Of a DNA stretch of 64,000 nt, positions 25,471 to 34,650 are shown in pieces; position 1 is the first letter of the stretch; the number at the start of each line of letters is the position of its first letter. The stretch is from Roseiarcus sp963732155 (lineage in GTDB: Bacteria > Pseudomonadota > Alphaproteobacteria > Rhizobiales > Beijerinckiaceae): assembly GCA_963732155.1 (NCBI GenBank), contig CAVSYB010000003.1:107069-171068 (forward strand), in the 5' to 3' direction. The position numbers and the translations under genes were made by a program. The notes beneath the pieces are model-generated. The model was not told where the DNA came from. It searched no databases and saw only the letters and a list, made by a program, of their open reading frames with translations.

Positions 25471-27558
25471 ATGAACGCGCCGGCGGGAATCGTTCGTCGC
25501 CCTTCCGTCTGCCCGCATGATTGCCCGTCGGCTTGCGCGCTCGACGTCGAAGTGATCGAGGGATCGCGCATCGGGCGCATCCACGGCGCCGCGGACCAGG
25601 CCTACACGGCGGGGATCGTCTGCGCCAAGGTCGCGCGCTACGCCGAGCGCCTCCATCACAAGGACCGCCTGACGCGGCCGCTGCGCCGCACCGGACCGAA
25701 GGGCTCGGGCCAGTTCGCGCCGATCTCCTGGGACGACGCGCTCGACATCGTCGCCGAGGCGTTCCTGAAAAGCGAACGGGAGTTCGGCGCCGAAAGCGTC
25801 TGGCCCTATCACTACGCGGGCACGATGGGCCTGCTGATGCGCGACGGGATCAAGCGTTTGACCAACGTCAAGCGCTATTCCGGCTTCTACTCGACGATTT
25901 GCGTCAATCCGGCGTGGACGGGCTTCATCGCCGGAGCCGGCAAGATGATGGGGCCCGACCCGCGCGAAATGGCGAAGGCCGACTGCGTGGTGATCTGGGG
26001 CACCAACGCCGCTTCGACACAGGTCAACGTGATGACCCACGCGATGCGCGCGCGCAAGGAGCGCGGCGCGAAAATCGTCGTCGTCGACATCTACCGCAAC
26101 GAAACGATGAAGCAGGCCGATCTCGCCCTGTGCCTGCGCCCCGGCGCCGACGGGGCGCTCGCCTGCGCGGTCATGCACGTGTTGTTCCGCGACGGATTCG
26201 CCGACCGCGATTATCTGGCGCGCTACACCGACGCGCCCGACGCGCTGGAGGCGCATCTGGCGACGCGCGACCCCGAATGGGCGAGCGCGATCACCGGGCT
26301 GGCGACCGGCGAAATCGAGGCGTTCGCGGCGCTCGTCGGCGAACGCAAGCGCAGCTATTTCCGCCTCGGCTACGGCTTTTCGCGCCAACGCAACGGCGCG
26401 GCGAACATGCACGCCGCCGCCTGCATCGCCGCCGTCACCGGCGCCTGGGCTCACGAGGGAGGCGGGGCTTTTCACAACAACGCGGCGATCTATCATTGGC
26501 GCAAGACGCTGATCGAGGGCCTCGACGCCCACGACCCCGACGCGCGCATGCTCGACCAGTCGCGGATCGGCGCGGTTCTGTGCGGCGAAACCGAAGCCTT
26601 GCGCGGCCGCGGGCCGGTCAAGGCGTTGCTGGTGCAAAGCACCAACCCGGTCGTCGTGGCCCCCGCCCAGGCCAAGGTGAAGCGCGGCTTTGCGCGCGAC
26701 GACCTGTTCGTCTGCGTGCACGAGCATTTCATGACCGAAACCGCCGCCATGGCCGACGTCGTGCTGCCCGCGACCATGTTTCTGGAGCATGACGATGTCT
26801 ATCAGGGCGGCGGCCATCAATATGTGATGTTCGGCCCCAAGCTGGTCGACCCGCCCGGCGAGTGCCGCTCGAACCACGAACTCGTCTGCGCGCTGGCGCG
26901 GCGTCTGGGCGCCGAGCATCGCGGCTTCGCCATGGGCGCGCGTGAGATCATCGACTGGACGCTCCAGGCTTCCGGCTGGGGTTCGCTCGAAGAACTCGAA
27001 GCCAAGAAGTGGCTCGATGCGCAACCCTGTTTCGAGGAGGCGCACTTCACCAGGGGATTCGGCTTCGCGGACGGCCGCTTTCGCTTCAAGGCGGATTGGT
27101 CGACCACGCCGTTCGCCAATATCGGACTGATGGGACCGTGGGGGGAGATGCCCGGCCTGCCCGACCACTGGGCGATCATCGAGGAGGCCGATGACGAGCA
27201 TCCGTTCCGCCTCGCCACTTCGCCCTCGCGCGGCTTCCTGAATTCGACCTTCGCCGAGACGCCGACCTCGCGCGAGCGGGAACGGCGGCCGACCGTGATG
27301 ATCCATCCCGAAGACGCCGCCCGGCTCGGCGTCGGCGACGGCGACGTGGTCCGGCTCGGCAACCGGCGCGGCGATACGCGCCTCCATGTGAAGATCTTCG
27401 ACGGGCTGCGGCGCGGGGTGCTGGTGAGCGAAGGCGTCTGGCCGAGCGGCGACTTTCTCGACGGGCGCGGCGTCAATGTCCTCACCGGCGACGATATCGT
27501 CGCGCCGTTCGGCGGCGCGGCCTTCCACGACAATCGCGTCTGGGTGAGGGCGGGATAG
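25471..27558 (+). CDS. Molybdopterin (bis-MGD) oxidoreductase with N-terminal 4Fe-4S site
   Basis: 695 residues from ATG 25471, behind GAAGGA. The N-terminus 'VCPHDCPSACALDV' plus a downstream 'GIVCAKVARY' supplies the four cysteines of a 4Fe-4S cluster. Conserved blocks of the DMSO-reductase family are 'PISWDDALDIVAEAFL', 'DCVVIWGTNAASTQVN', 'VHEHFMTETAAMADVVLPAT' and a C-terminal bis-MGD-binding beta-barrel. There is no Tat signal, so the enzyme is cytoplasmic. No electron-transfer subunit is adjacent. The substrate cannot be assigned; related single-gene members are often annotated as formate dehydrogenase-like without proof. Confidence 0.9.
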   Translation: MNAPAGIVRRPSVCPHDCPSACALDVEVIEGSRIGRIHGAADQAYTAGIVCAKVARYAERLHHKDRLTRPLRRTGPKGSGQFAPISWDDALDIVAEAFLKSEREFGAESVWPYHYAGTMGLLMRDGIKRLTNVKRYSGFYSTICVNPAWTGFIAGAGKMMGPDPREMAKADCVVIWGTNAASTQVNVMTHAMRARKERGAKIVVVDIYRNETMKQADLALCLRPGADGALACAVMHVLFRDGFADRDYLARYTDAPDALEAHLATRDPEWASAITGLATGEIEAFAALVGERKRSYFRLGYGFSRQRNGAANMHAAACIAAVTGAWAHEGGGAFHNNAAIYHWRKTLIEGLDAHDPDARMLDQSRIGAVLCGETEALRGRGPVKALLVQSTNPVVVAPAQAKVKRGFARDDLFVCVHEHFMTETAAMADVVLPATMFLEHDDVYQGGGHQYVMFGPKLVDPPGECRSNHELVCALARRLGAEHRGFAMGAREIIDWTLQASGWGSLEELEAKKWLDAQPCFEEAHFTRGFGFADGRFRFKADWSTTPFANIGLMGPWGEMPGLPDHWAIIEEADDEHPFRLATSPSRGFLNSTFAETPTSRERERRPTVMIHPEDAARLGVGDGDVVRLGNRRGDTRLHVKIFDGLRRGVLVSEGVWPSGDFLDGRGVNVLTGDDIVAPFGGAAFHDNRVWVRAG

Positions 27559-27833
27559 CGCTCCCCCCGGCGGCCGGGCTTTATTTGCGCGCATCTGCGG
27601 GCTATAGCACCCAACCCCCGGGGCGCATCGCCCGCTTGCCGGACTTGTTCTCATGCTGCAAGGAATTTGGTTGAACGACATGATGCGAAACCGATTCGCG
27701 CCTCGCGAGGCCCGGGATCGCCGCCCGCCAAGCACCGGACGGCTTCGGCCCGCAAGGCGCCAAACGGCCTTGGGCCGCGACTGTTCGCCCGCCGTCTGGC
27801 GGGCGCCGGCACTGTGAGAAAAGCGAGCGAACG

Positions 27834-28328
27834 ATGAAGAAGCCGCAGGACGAAACCGCCCCGCCCGGTCAGGCTTCCGGCCGCACCGTCGATCTTTCGG
27901 TGGTCGCGGCTCTGGCGCAGATCGCCGGGCGCCACGATCTCAGCGAGGTCGAAATCGAGCACGACGGCCTGCGGGTGCGCGTGGCGCGCGAGCGGCGCGC
28001 CGCCCCGCCCAATTACGCCGCGGCGGCCGCGACCGGTCCCGCCGCGCCGTCATCGGAGGCCGCCGCGCCGGCGCCGGTCTCGCCCGGCCATCATCCCGGA
28101 GCGGTCAAATCGCCGATGGTCGGCACCGCCTATTTGCGCCCCAGCCCCGAAGCCAAGCCGTTCGTCGAGGTCGGCTCGACTGTCAAGGAGGGCGAGAAAC
28201 TGTTGCTCGTCGAGGCGATGAAGACCTTCAACGAGATCGTCGCGCCCCGATCGGGCAAGGTCGTCGAGATTCTCATCGAGGACGGAGCGCCGGTCGAATA
28301 CGGCCAGGCGCTGATGATCATCGAATGA
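27834..28328 (+). CDS. accB: Acetyl-CoA carboxylase, biotin carboxyl carrier protein
   Basis: 164 residues. Carries biotin between the carboxylase and carboxyltransferase of acetyl-CoA carboxylase (first step of fatty acid synthesis). The biotinylated lysine is in 'VEAMKTFNEIVAP'. A Pro/Ala-rich linker separates it from the N-terminal segment. accC follows after 60 bp. Confidence 0.96.
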   Translation: MKKPQDETAPPGQASGRTVDLSVVAALAQIAGRHDLSEVEIEHDGLRVRVARERRAAPPNYAAAAATGPAAPSSEAAAPAPVSPGHHPGAVKSPMVGTAYLRPSPEAKPFVEVGSTVKEGEKLLLVEAMKTFNEIVAPRSGKVVEILIEDGAPVEYGQALMIIE

Positions 28329-28388
28329 CTTTGCCGGTCTGCTTTCAGCGAGCGCCCCAGCCTCGCCTTTCAGGTCCAGGTCGCGCCG

Positions 28389-29744
28389 ATGTTCGATAAG
28401 ATCCTCATCGCCAACCGCGGCGAGATCGCGTTGCGCATCCTGCGCGCCGCCAAGGAGCTCGGCATCGCCACCGTCGCCGTGCATTCGACGGCCAATTCGG
28501 GGGCGATGCACGTCAAGCTCGCCGACGAAAGCGTCTGCATCGGGCCGCCGCCGGCGCGCGACTCCTATCTGAACATCCCCTCGCTGCTGGCGGCCTGCGA
28601 GATCACCGGCGCCGACGCGGTCCATCCCGGCTACGGGTTCCTGTCGGAAAACGCGCGGTTCGCCGAAATCCTCGGCGAGCATCACATCGCGTTCATCGGG
28701 CCAAGGCCCGAGCATATCCGCCTCATGGGCGACAAGATCGAGGCCAAGCGGACCGCGAGGCGCCTCGGGATTCCCTGCGTGCCCGGCTCGGCGGGCGCGG
28801 TCGGCGACGACGAGGAGGCGCTACGCGTCGCCGCCGAGATCGGCTATCCCGTGCTGGTCAAGGCGGCGGCCGGGGGCGGCGGGCGCGGCATGAAGGTCGC
28901 GCGCGACTCGAAAGAGCTGCCGGACGCCATTGCGACCGCCAAGACCGAAGCCAAGGCGGCATTCGGCGACGATTCGGTCTATCTCGAAAAATACCTCGAC
29001 AATCCGCGCCATATCGAAATCCAGGTGCTCGGCGACGGCCGCGGCCGGGCGATTCATCTCGGCGAGCGCGATTGTTCGCTGCAGCGACGCCATCAGAAAA
29101 TCTGGGAGGAAGGCCCATCGCCCGCGCTCAACGGCGCCCAGCGCGAGGAAATCGGCGGCATCGTCGCGCGCGCGATGGCCGAGCTCCAATATGTCAGCGC
29201 CGGAACGGTCGAGTTCCTCTACGACGACGGGCGGTTTTTTTTCATCGAAATGAACACCCGCATCCAGGTCGAGCATCCCGTCACCGAAATGATCACCGGC
29301 ATCGACCTGGTCAACGAGCAGATCAAGATCGCCGCCGGCTCGCCGTTGACCATCGCGCAGGAGGACGTGCGAATCACCGGCGCGGCGATCGAATGCCGCA
29401 TCAACGCCGAACATGCGCGGACCTTCACGCCCTCGCCCGGCCGGATCACCTATTATCATCCGCCCGGCGGCCTCGGCGTGCGCGTCGATTCGGCCGTTTA
29501 TCAGGGATACGTCATCCCGCCCTATTACGATTCGCTGATCGGCAAACTGATCGTCCACGGCCGCAGCCGAACCGAGGCCTTGATGCGGCTTCGCCGCGCC
29601 CTCGACGAGTTCATCATCGACGGCGTCGAAACGACGCTGCCGCTGTTCCGCACCCTGGTGCGCAACAACGACATCCAGAACGGATTGTACGACATTCATT
29701 GGCTCGAGGCGTTCCTGGCGGGGCAGGCCAAGGACGCGCCGTGA
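28389..29744 (+). CDS. accC: Acetyl-CoA carboxylase, biotin carboxylase subunit
   Basis: 451 residues, normal length. ATP-dependent carboxylation of AccB-bound biotin. 'FDKILIANRGEIALRILRAA' at the start, the glycine-rich ATP loop 'KAAAGGGGRGMKV', 'EMNTRIQVEHPVTEMITG' and the ATP-grasp fold are all intact. In operon with accB. In many Rhizobiales aat comes next; here a 2OG oxygenase gene does. Confidence 0.97.
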   Translation: MFDKILIANRGEIALRILRAAKELGIATVAVHSTANSGAMHVKLADESVCIGPPPARDSYLNIPSLLAACEITGADAVHPGYGFLSENARFAEILGEHHIAFIGPRPEHIRLMGDKIEAKRTARRLGIPCVPGSAGAVGDDEEALRVAAEIGYPVLVKAAAGGGGRGMKVARDSKELPDAIATAKTEAKAAFGDDSVYLEKYLDNPRHIEIQVLGDGRGRAIHLGERDCSLQRRHQKIWEEGPSPALNGAQREEIGGIVARAMAELQYVSAGTVEFLYDDGRFFFIEMNTRIQVEHPVTEMITGIDLVNEQIKIAAGSPLTIAQEDVRITGAAIECRINAEHARTFTPSPGRITYYHPPGGLGVRVDSAVYQGYVIPPYYDSLIGKLIVHGRSRTEALMRLRRALDEFIIDGVETTLPLFRTLVRNNDIQNGLYDIHWLEAFLAGQAKDAP

Positions 29745-29872
29745 CCGCGCGCAGGGCCGCGTGCGCGCGACGCGGCCGGCGAGTTGGCGCGGCGCCGCGT
29801 GCTTGCTATAAGCGTCGCCGATCATCGGGAATTTCAGCGCTCGGCTCGAGCTTCGCCTGCAAGGAGCATCGT

Positions 29873-30523
29873 TTGACCTATTGCGATTTCGAGGCGCTCG
29901 ACCGGACGCCGCTGCAGCGCGACCCCTTCGAATTCCTCGTCGTTCCCGATTTCATCAAGGCCGAGACGTTCCAGTCCGTCGTCGCCGACTACCCCGCCGT
30001 GCCGGGCCCCGGCTCGCATCCGCCCGCCGAGCTCGACATTCACGGCAGGTTCAAGGAGCTGATGGGCGAGTTGCTCGGCCCGCAGTTTCGTTCGGCGATC
30101 GAGCGCAAATTCGCCATCGACCTCGCGGGACGCCCGACCATGTACACGGTGCGCGGCTTCGTGCGCGAGAAGGACGGCGCCATCCACACCAATTCGACCA
30201 CCAAGATCATCACCGTGCTGCTCTATATGAACCAGCGGTGGGAGGACGACGCCGGTCGCCTGCGCCTGCTGCGCGGGCCCGACGACCTCGACGATTACGT
30301 CGCCGAAGTGCCGCCCCATGGCGGGACGCTGCTGGTGTTTCGCCGCGCCGACAACTCGTGGCACGGCCACAAGCCGACTTCCGGTCCGCGCCGCGCCATC
30401 CAGCTCAATTGGGTGACGAGCCAGGAAGTGGTCGACGGCGAACAGCGCCGGCATCAGTTTTCGACGAAGGTCAAGAAGTTGACGCGAATGTTCAGTGCCG
30501 GTTCAGCGACCGCCGGGCATTGA
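29873..30523 (+). CDS. 2-oxoglutarate/Fe(II)-type oxygenase-like protein, TTG start, HxN instead of HxD
   Basis: 216 residues starting at TTG 29873, 6 nt after AAGGAG. The first in-frame ATG is 63 codons later and would cut into the fold. It resembles the PF13640-type 2OG-Fe(II) oxygenases: 'YTVRGFVREKDGAIHTN' holds the first iron ligand His105, 'GGTLLVFRRADNSWHGHKP' the distal His (164 or 166), and 'GPRRAIQLNW' the Arg that binds 2-oxoglutarate. Where the second ligand should be Asp, the codon AAT gives Asn107. Iron binding could be weakened or altered. The substrate is unknown; relatives are often near envelope or modification genes. Confidence 0.75.
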   Translation: MTYCDFEALDRTPLQRDPFEFLVVPDFIKAETFQSVVADYPAVPGPGSHPPAELDIHGRFKELMGELLGPQFRSAIERKFAIDLAGRPTMYTVRGFVREKDGAIHTNSTTKIITVLLYMNQRWEDDAGRLRLLRGPDDLDDYVAEVPPHGGTLLVFRRADNSWHGHKPTSGPRRAIQLNWVTSQEVVDGEQRRHQFSTKVKKLTRMFSAGSATAGH

Positions 30524-30615
30524 CGAGGCCGCCGCGGAAAAGCGCGGCGGCGAACCCTTGGATTGTGGCGCTTGGCCAGGCGGCGGCGGGCAAAGCAGAG
30601 GTTGGAGGATATGCC

Positions 30616-31191
30616 ATGTTTAAAGCGGTAGGGGCGGCCTTTTCGGTCGTCATCCTGGCGGGCGCCTTCGCGCTTGCCGGAACCGGCGCGGCCGACGCGC
30701 AAAGCGTCATGAAGATTTGCGGCGATCAGTGGAAGGCGGCCAAAGCCGCGGGAACTACCAACGGCATGACGTGGAAGGACTTCCTCGCCCAGTGTCGCAC
30801 GCAACAAAAGGCCGGCGCAGCGCCGGCCGCCGCTCCCGCCGCCGCTCCGGCGCCGGCCCCTGCGGCGGCCCCGGCGCCCGCGCCGGCCGCAGCTCCGGCG
30901 CCGGCCGCCGCGCCAGCCCCGGCCCCCGCTCCGGCGGCCGCCGCTCCCGCGCCAATGAAGCCGGTGAAGCCGAAAGCGGCGGCGATGTCGGCCGCCGGAC
31001 AATTTGCGACGGATGCGGAAGCCAAGGCCAAGTGCCCGTCCGACACGGTCGTCTGGGTCAACACCAAGTCGAAGGTCTACCACTACGCGAACTCGCCGAA
31101 ATACGGGAAGACCAAGGCGGGCGCGTATATGTGCGAAGCGGACGCGACCGGCGCGGGCGCGCGCGCTTCGAAAAACGAAAAGAAGCCATGA
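30616..31191 (+). CDS. Secreted protein with Ala/Pro linker and conserved C-terminal domain, unknown function
   Basis: 191 residues from ATG 30616, with GGAGG upstream. Signal peptide ending ...AADAQS. A short cysteine-containing N-domain follows ('MKICGDQWKAAKAAG', 'DFLAQCRTQ'), then about 55 residues of almost pure Ala/Pro, then a C-terminal domain 'CPSDTVVWVNTKSKVYHYA' to 'GAYMCEADA' that I have seen as a conserved tail in Rhizobiales secreted proteins. The Ala/Pro linker probably spans periplasm or peptidoglycan. The repetitive DNA makes length variation between strains likely. Confidence 0.75.
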   Translation: MFKAVGAAFSVVILAGAFALAGTGAADAQSVMKICGDQWKAAKAAGTTNGMTWKDFLAQCRTQQKAGAAPAAAPAAAPAPAPAAAPAPAPAAAPAPAAAPAPAPAPAAAAPAPMKPVKPKAAAMSAAGQFATDAEAKAKCPSDTVVWVNTKSKVYHYANSPKYGKTKAGAYMCEADATGAGARASKNEKKP

Positions 31192-31320
31192 AGGAGCGCG
31201 GCGGCTGATCCGTCAGCCGCCGCCCGACCGGCTTTCCATCCTCGTCGCCTTGCGCGCGCCGACGGATGCGGCGCAGACCGGCGGCGATCCCGCCGATCAG
31301 GCGTCGTGAGCGAGGGGGCC

Positions 31321-31959
31321 ATGCCAAGCAACTGCTGTCACCCGATCGGCGCCCACAAGCGCCTGCGCCTGCCCGACACTTACGTGTCCAGCCTGATGCT
31401 CGATCGCGCGCTCGACGCAATCGAGCGCCGCATCAGGACCATCGACCGCACCCACGACATCCCCTATCTCGCCGGCTACAGCCTCGACGGCAAGACCATC
31501 TATATCGACCGCCACCTGCCGCGCAGCTTCCTCTACAAGGGCCGCAAGATCGCGGTCGACCGCTATCTCCTGCTGCACGAGGAAGTGGAGAAGACGCTGA
31601 TCGATCAGCTCGATCTGCATTACCAACACGCCCACCAGATCGCCACGCGCGCCGAGGAGGCCGCCGTGCGCGCCGACGGCGTTTCATGGCGCGCCTACGA
31701 TCGGTTCATGCAGAAATTCGTCAAGGAGATGGGTGACGAACGCCTGACCAAGCTGCCCGCCGATCTCGACCTCAAGCCTTATCGCGACGAGCATGACTAC
31801 GATCTCATCCGGCGGATGAAGGATGCGACGCAAGAAAAGGGGCATCCTCTCTCGAAAGACGCGCCCCTCGCGCGCCGTCTCGCCAGGGCGCTCGATTCGC
31901 GGGCGGCCGCGCCCGGAGCGCCGCGCGCCGCCGGAACCAGCGGGACCACGGGCGCCTGA
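31321..31959 (+). CDS. Conserved hypothetical protein
   Basis: 212 residues from ATG 31321, close behind GAGGGGG; a GTG at 31306 is an alternative. I do not recognise a named family. The protein is soluble and highly charged. The block 'RYLLLHEEVEKTLID' and then 'HYQHAHQIATRAEE' gives a helix with HEExE followed by His residues, reminiscent of a metal site but not a standard zincin motif. The C-terminus is Ala/Gly/Thr-rich and probably disordered. It stands alone between a secreted protein and an esterase. Confidence 0.7.
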   Translation: MPSNCCHPIGAHKRLRLPDTYVSSLMLDRALDAIERRIRTIDRTHDIPYLAGYSLDGKTIYIDRHLPRSFLYKGRKIAVDRYLLLHEEVEKTLIDQLDLHYQHAHQIATRAEEAAVRADGVSWRAYDRFMQKFVKEMGDERLTKLPADLDLKPYRDEHDYDLIRRMKDATQEKGHPLSKDAPLARRLARALDSRAAAPGAPRAAGTSGTTGA

Positions 31960-32083
31960 ACGACACGCCGCCGCCGGATTGCGTCGCATCGCGATTCCGT
32001 GAGAGACCGGGCCCGCCGCCATTTCGGCTCGCCGCGAGCGTTAGGCGCCCGCGCCCGCACGGCGAGCCTGGAGGAAGAGAACG

Positions 32084-33634
32084 ATGGCGATCGATTCCCG
32101 CGGAACGCCGCCGCTTCGAATCGAGAGTGGGCTGATCGCCGACGTCGGAGCCGACGCCTCCGGCATTCGCGTCTTCAAGGGCCTCCCTTACGCAGCGCCG
32201 CCGGTCGGCGCGAGGCGGTGGAGGGCGCCGCAGCCCGTCGCGCCCTGGGCGGGCGTTCGAAACGCCGAGCGCTGGGGCCCGCGATGCATGCAGGGCGACC
32301 GTCTCGGCGATCTCGATCCCCTCAACGATCGGATGAGCGAGGACTGTCTCTACCTGAACGTCTGGACGCCGGCGAAATCGGCGGCGGACAGGCTGCCGGT
32401 GATGGTCTGGATCCACGGCGGCAGCAACAATCTCGGCGCCGCATCGCAGCCGGAATATGACGGCGCCCATCTGGCCGCGAAGGGAGTGGTGGTCGTCACG
32501 ATCAACTATCGCCTGGACGTATTCGGCTTCCTCGCCCATCCGGACCTCACGGCGGAATCGGGAACCGGCGCCTCCGGAAATTACGGGCTTCTCGACCAGA
32601 TCGCCGCGCTGCGCTGGACGCAAGACAACATTTCGACGTTCGGGGGCGATCCGGACTGCGTGACCGTTTTCGGCGAGTCGGCGGGCGCGTTCGACGTCAG
32701 CCTGTTGATGGCCTCGCCGTTGACCGAAGGTTTGTTCACGCGCGCCATCGGCGCGAGCGGTGGCGCGCTCTCGCCCTCGCTGATCTTCGGGCCGAAGCCG
32801 CTTCGCATCGGCGAGCAGGAGGGGCTGAGATTCGCCCAGGCGCTGGGCTGCGAGCGCATCGCCGACCTTCGCGCCCTGCCGGCCGAGAAAGTGCTCGCCG
32901 CGGCGCTCAAGAGCCCGATCAGCTATGCGTTCGGCGTCGTCGACGGCTACGTCGTTCCCGAACATCCCGCCGCCATTTACGCCGGGGGCCAGCAGCGCGC
33001 CGTTCCGCTTCTCGTCGGCTGGAACCGCGACGAAGGATCGCTGTTTGCGCCGCGCCTTGCGACCTTCGGCCCGGGCGAGCCCTCCTACGCCGAGCGCGTC
33101 CGATCCCAATTCGCCGATGCGGCCGATGAAGCGCTGGCGCATTATCCGCCGGGAGCGACGCTGGAGGCGGACAAGGCCGCTTATGCGACGCTGGTCGGCG
33201 ACCAGGTCATCGACCTCGGCGCCTGGCGTTGGGCCGAGCTCGCCGCCGCGAGCGGCCGATCGCCGACCTATCGATATTTTTTTGACCGCCGGCCGCCGGG
33301 CGCGCCGGAAGCGTCGATCTATCCCTTGGCCGCGCCCGGCGTCTTTCACTTCGCGGAAATCTCCTACGTCTTCGACAATCTGCAAGTGAGGGACTGGCGC
33401 TGGGAACGCGAAGATCGCCGGCTCGCCGACGCGATGTCGTCCTATTGGGTCAATTTCGCCAAGCATGGCGATCCCAACGGCGCCGGATTGCCGCATTGGC
33501 CGCCATACCGACCGGGCGGCGCCGGACAGGTGATGCAGCTTGGACGAGAGATCGGCGCGCGCGCCGATGATGCGCCGGAACGCGCCCGTCTCGAATTCCT
33601 CAACGAATATTACCGCAGGGCCGCCTCACGCTAG
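32084..33634 (+). CDS. Type-B carboxylesterase (COesterase family)
   Basis: 516 residues, no signal peptide. Alpha/beta-hydrolase with 'MVWIHGGSNNLGA' (oxyanion hole), the nucleophile elbow 'FGESAGAFDVSL', a candidate acid Glu in 'GWNRDEGSLF' and a candidate His in 'GVFHFAEISYVFDN'. 'SEDCLYLNVWTP' is the family signature near residue 85. It hydrolyses esters of unknown type. The next gene starts 19 bp after its stop. Confidence 0.93.
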   Translation: MAIDSRGTPPLRIESGLIADVGADASGIRVFKGLPYAAPPVGARRWRAPQPVAPWAGVRNAERWGPRCMQGDRLGDLDPLNDRMSEDCLYLNVWTPAKSAADRLPVMVWIHGGSNNLGAASQPEYDGAHLAAKGVVVVTINYRLDVFGFLAHPDLTAESGTGASGNYGLLDQIAALRWTQDNISTFGGDPDCVTVFGESAGAFDVSLLMASPLTEGLFTRAIGASGGALSPSLIFGPKPLRIGEQEGLRFAQALGCERIADLRALPAEKVLAAALKSPISYAFGVVDGYVVPEHPAAIYAGGQQRAVPLLVGWNRDEGSLFAPRLATFGPGEPSYAERVRSQFADAADEALAHYPPGATLEADKAAYATLVGDQVIDLGAWRWAELAAASGRSPTYRYFFDRRPPGAPEASIYPLAAPGVFHFAEISYVFDNLQVRDWRWEREDRRLADAMSSYWVNFAKHGDPNGAGLPHWPPYRPGGAGQVMQLGREIGARADDAPERARLEFLNEYYRRAASR

Positions 33635-33653
33635 GCGCAGGGGCGAGGGCCGC

Positions 33654-34649
33654 TTGGCATTCTCAGTCGTCATCGCCGCCTTCGTCGCCGCCGCCGCGCT
33701 GTGCGCGTTGCTCATTCCCTCGTTTCGCCGCTTGTTCCTGGTCGTCCCCGGCGCGCGGTCGAGCCATTCGAGGGCGACGCCGCAGGGCGGCGGGCTGGTG
33801 GTCGTTCCCGTCGCCCTGGCGGCGGCTTTCGCCGCGCGGATCGCCGCCGGCGGACGGCCCGACGCTTTCGCCTGGGCGCTCGGCGCGGCGATGCTCGTTC
33901 TGATGGCGCTCGGCGCCTGGGACGACCGGGCGCCGCTTCCTCCGCTCCTTCGCCTCGCGGTGCAAGCGGGCGCCGCAGGCCTCGCGCTCGCCGCGGCGCC
34001 GGTGGATGTCCCCTCGCAGCTCGCCATCCTGCCGCCGCTCGTGGTGTGGGCAGGCGCGCTGATCGGCATGCTGTGGTTGATCAATCTGACGAACTTCATG
34101 GACGGCATCGATCTGATGAGCGTCGCGCAATTCGTCCCCGCCTTCGCGACGGTTTTTCTGCTCGGGACGCAAGTTTCAGGCCCCGCGCCTTGGATGGGCC
34201 TGCTTTGCCTGGCGATGGCCGGCGCGCTGCTGGGCTTCGCGTTGCTGAACAGGCCCGAGGCGCGGCTGTTTCTCGGCGATTCCGGCAGCCTGCCGCTCGG
34301 CGTGCTCGGGGCGACGGCGGCGCTCGTCGTCTGCGACGCGCACGGCCCGGTGGTCGCGCTGCTGCCGTTCCTCTATTATGTCGCCGACGCGACGCTCACG
34401 CTCATGCGCCGCATTCTGGCCGGCGAGAAATTCTGGCAGGCCCATCGCGACCACTTCTACCAGCGCGCGCGGCGTCGCGGATTGTCGACATGGCGAGTCA
34501 TCGCGCGCGTCGCGGCGTGCAATGTCCTGCTTTGCGCGGCCGCTTTGCTGGTCGCCGGAAGGCCGCCGACGGCGCAAATGGCGGCGCTGGCGTTCGGCGC
34601 CGCCGTCGTCGCGCTGCTGATGCGCGATCTCGTTCGGGAGAGGGCGTGA
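33654..34649 (+). CDS. Polyprenyl-phosphate sugar-1-phosphate transferase (MraY/WecA/WbpL family), TTG start
   Basis: 331 residues from TTG 33654, preceded by GGGGCGAGGG. The open frame extends upstream only into the esterase gene. Nine or more hydrophobic segments. Family motifs are DD at 90-91 ('GAWDDRAP'), 'NLTNFMDGID' (144-153), 'FLGDSGS' (206-212) and 'HRDHFYQRARRRG' late in the protein. These enzymes start O-antigen or other envelope glycans by moving a sugar phosphate from UDP-sugar to undecaprenyl phosphate. The epimerase/reductase gene follows with 1 bp between them, so the two probably make and transfer the first sugar. Confidence 0.9.
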   Translation: MAFSVVIAAFVAAAALCALLIPSFRRLFLVVPGARSSHSRATPQGGGLVVVPVALAAAFAARIAAGGRPDAFAWALGAAMLVLMALGAWDDRAPLPPLLRLAVQAGAAGLALAAAPVDVPSQLAILPPLVVWAGALIGMLWLINLTNFMDGIDLMSVAQFVPAFATVFLLGTQVSGPAPWMGLLCLAMAGALLGFALLNRPEARLFLGDSGSLPLGVLGATAALVVCDAHGPVVALLPFLYYVADATLTLMRRILAGEKFWQAHRDHFYQRARRRGLSTWRVIARVAACNVLLCAAALLVAGRPPTAQMAALAFGAAVVALLMRDLVRERA

Positions 34650-34650
34650 C

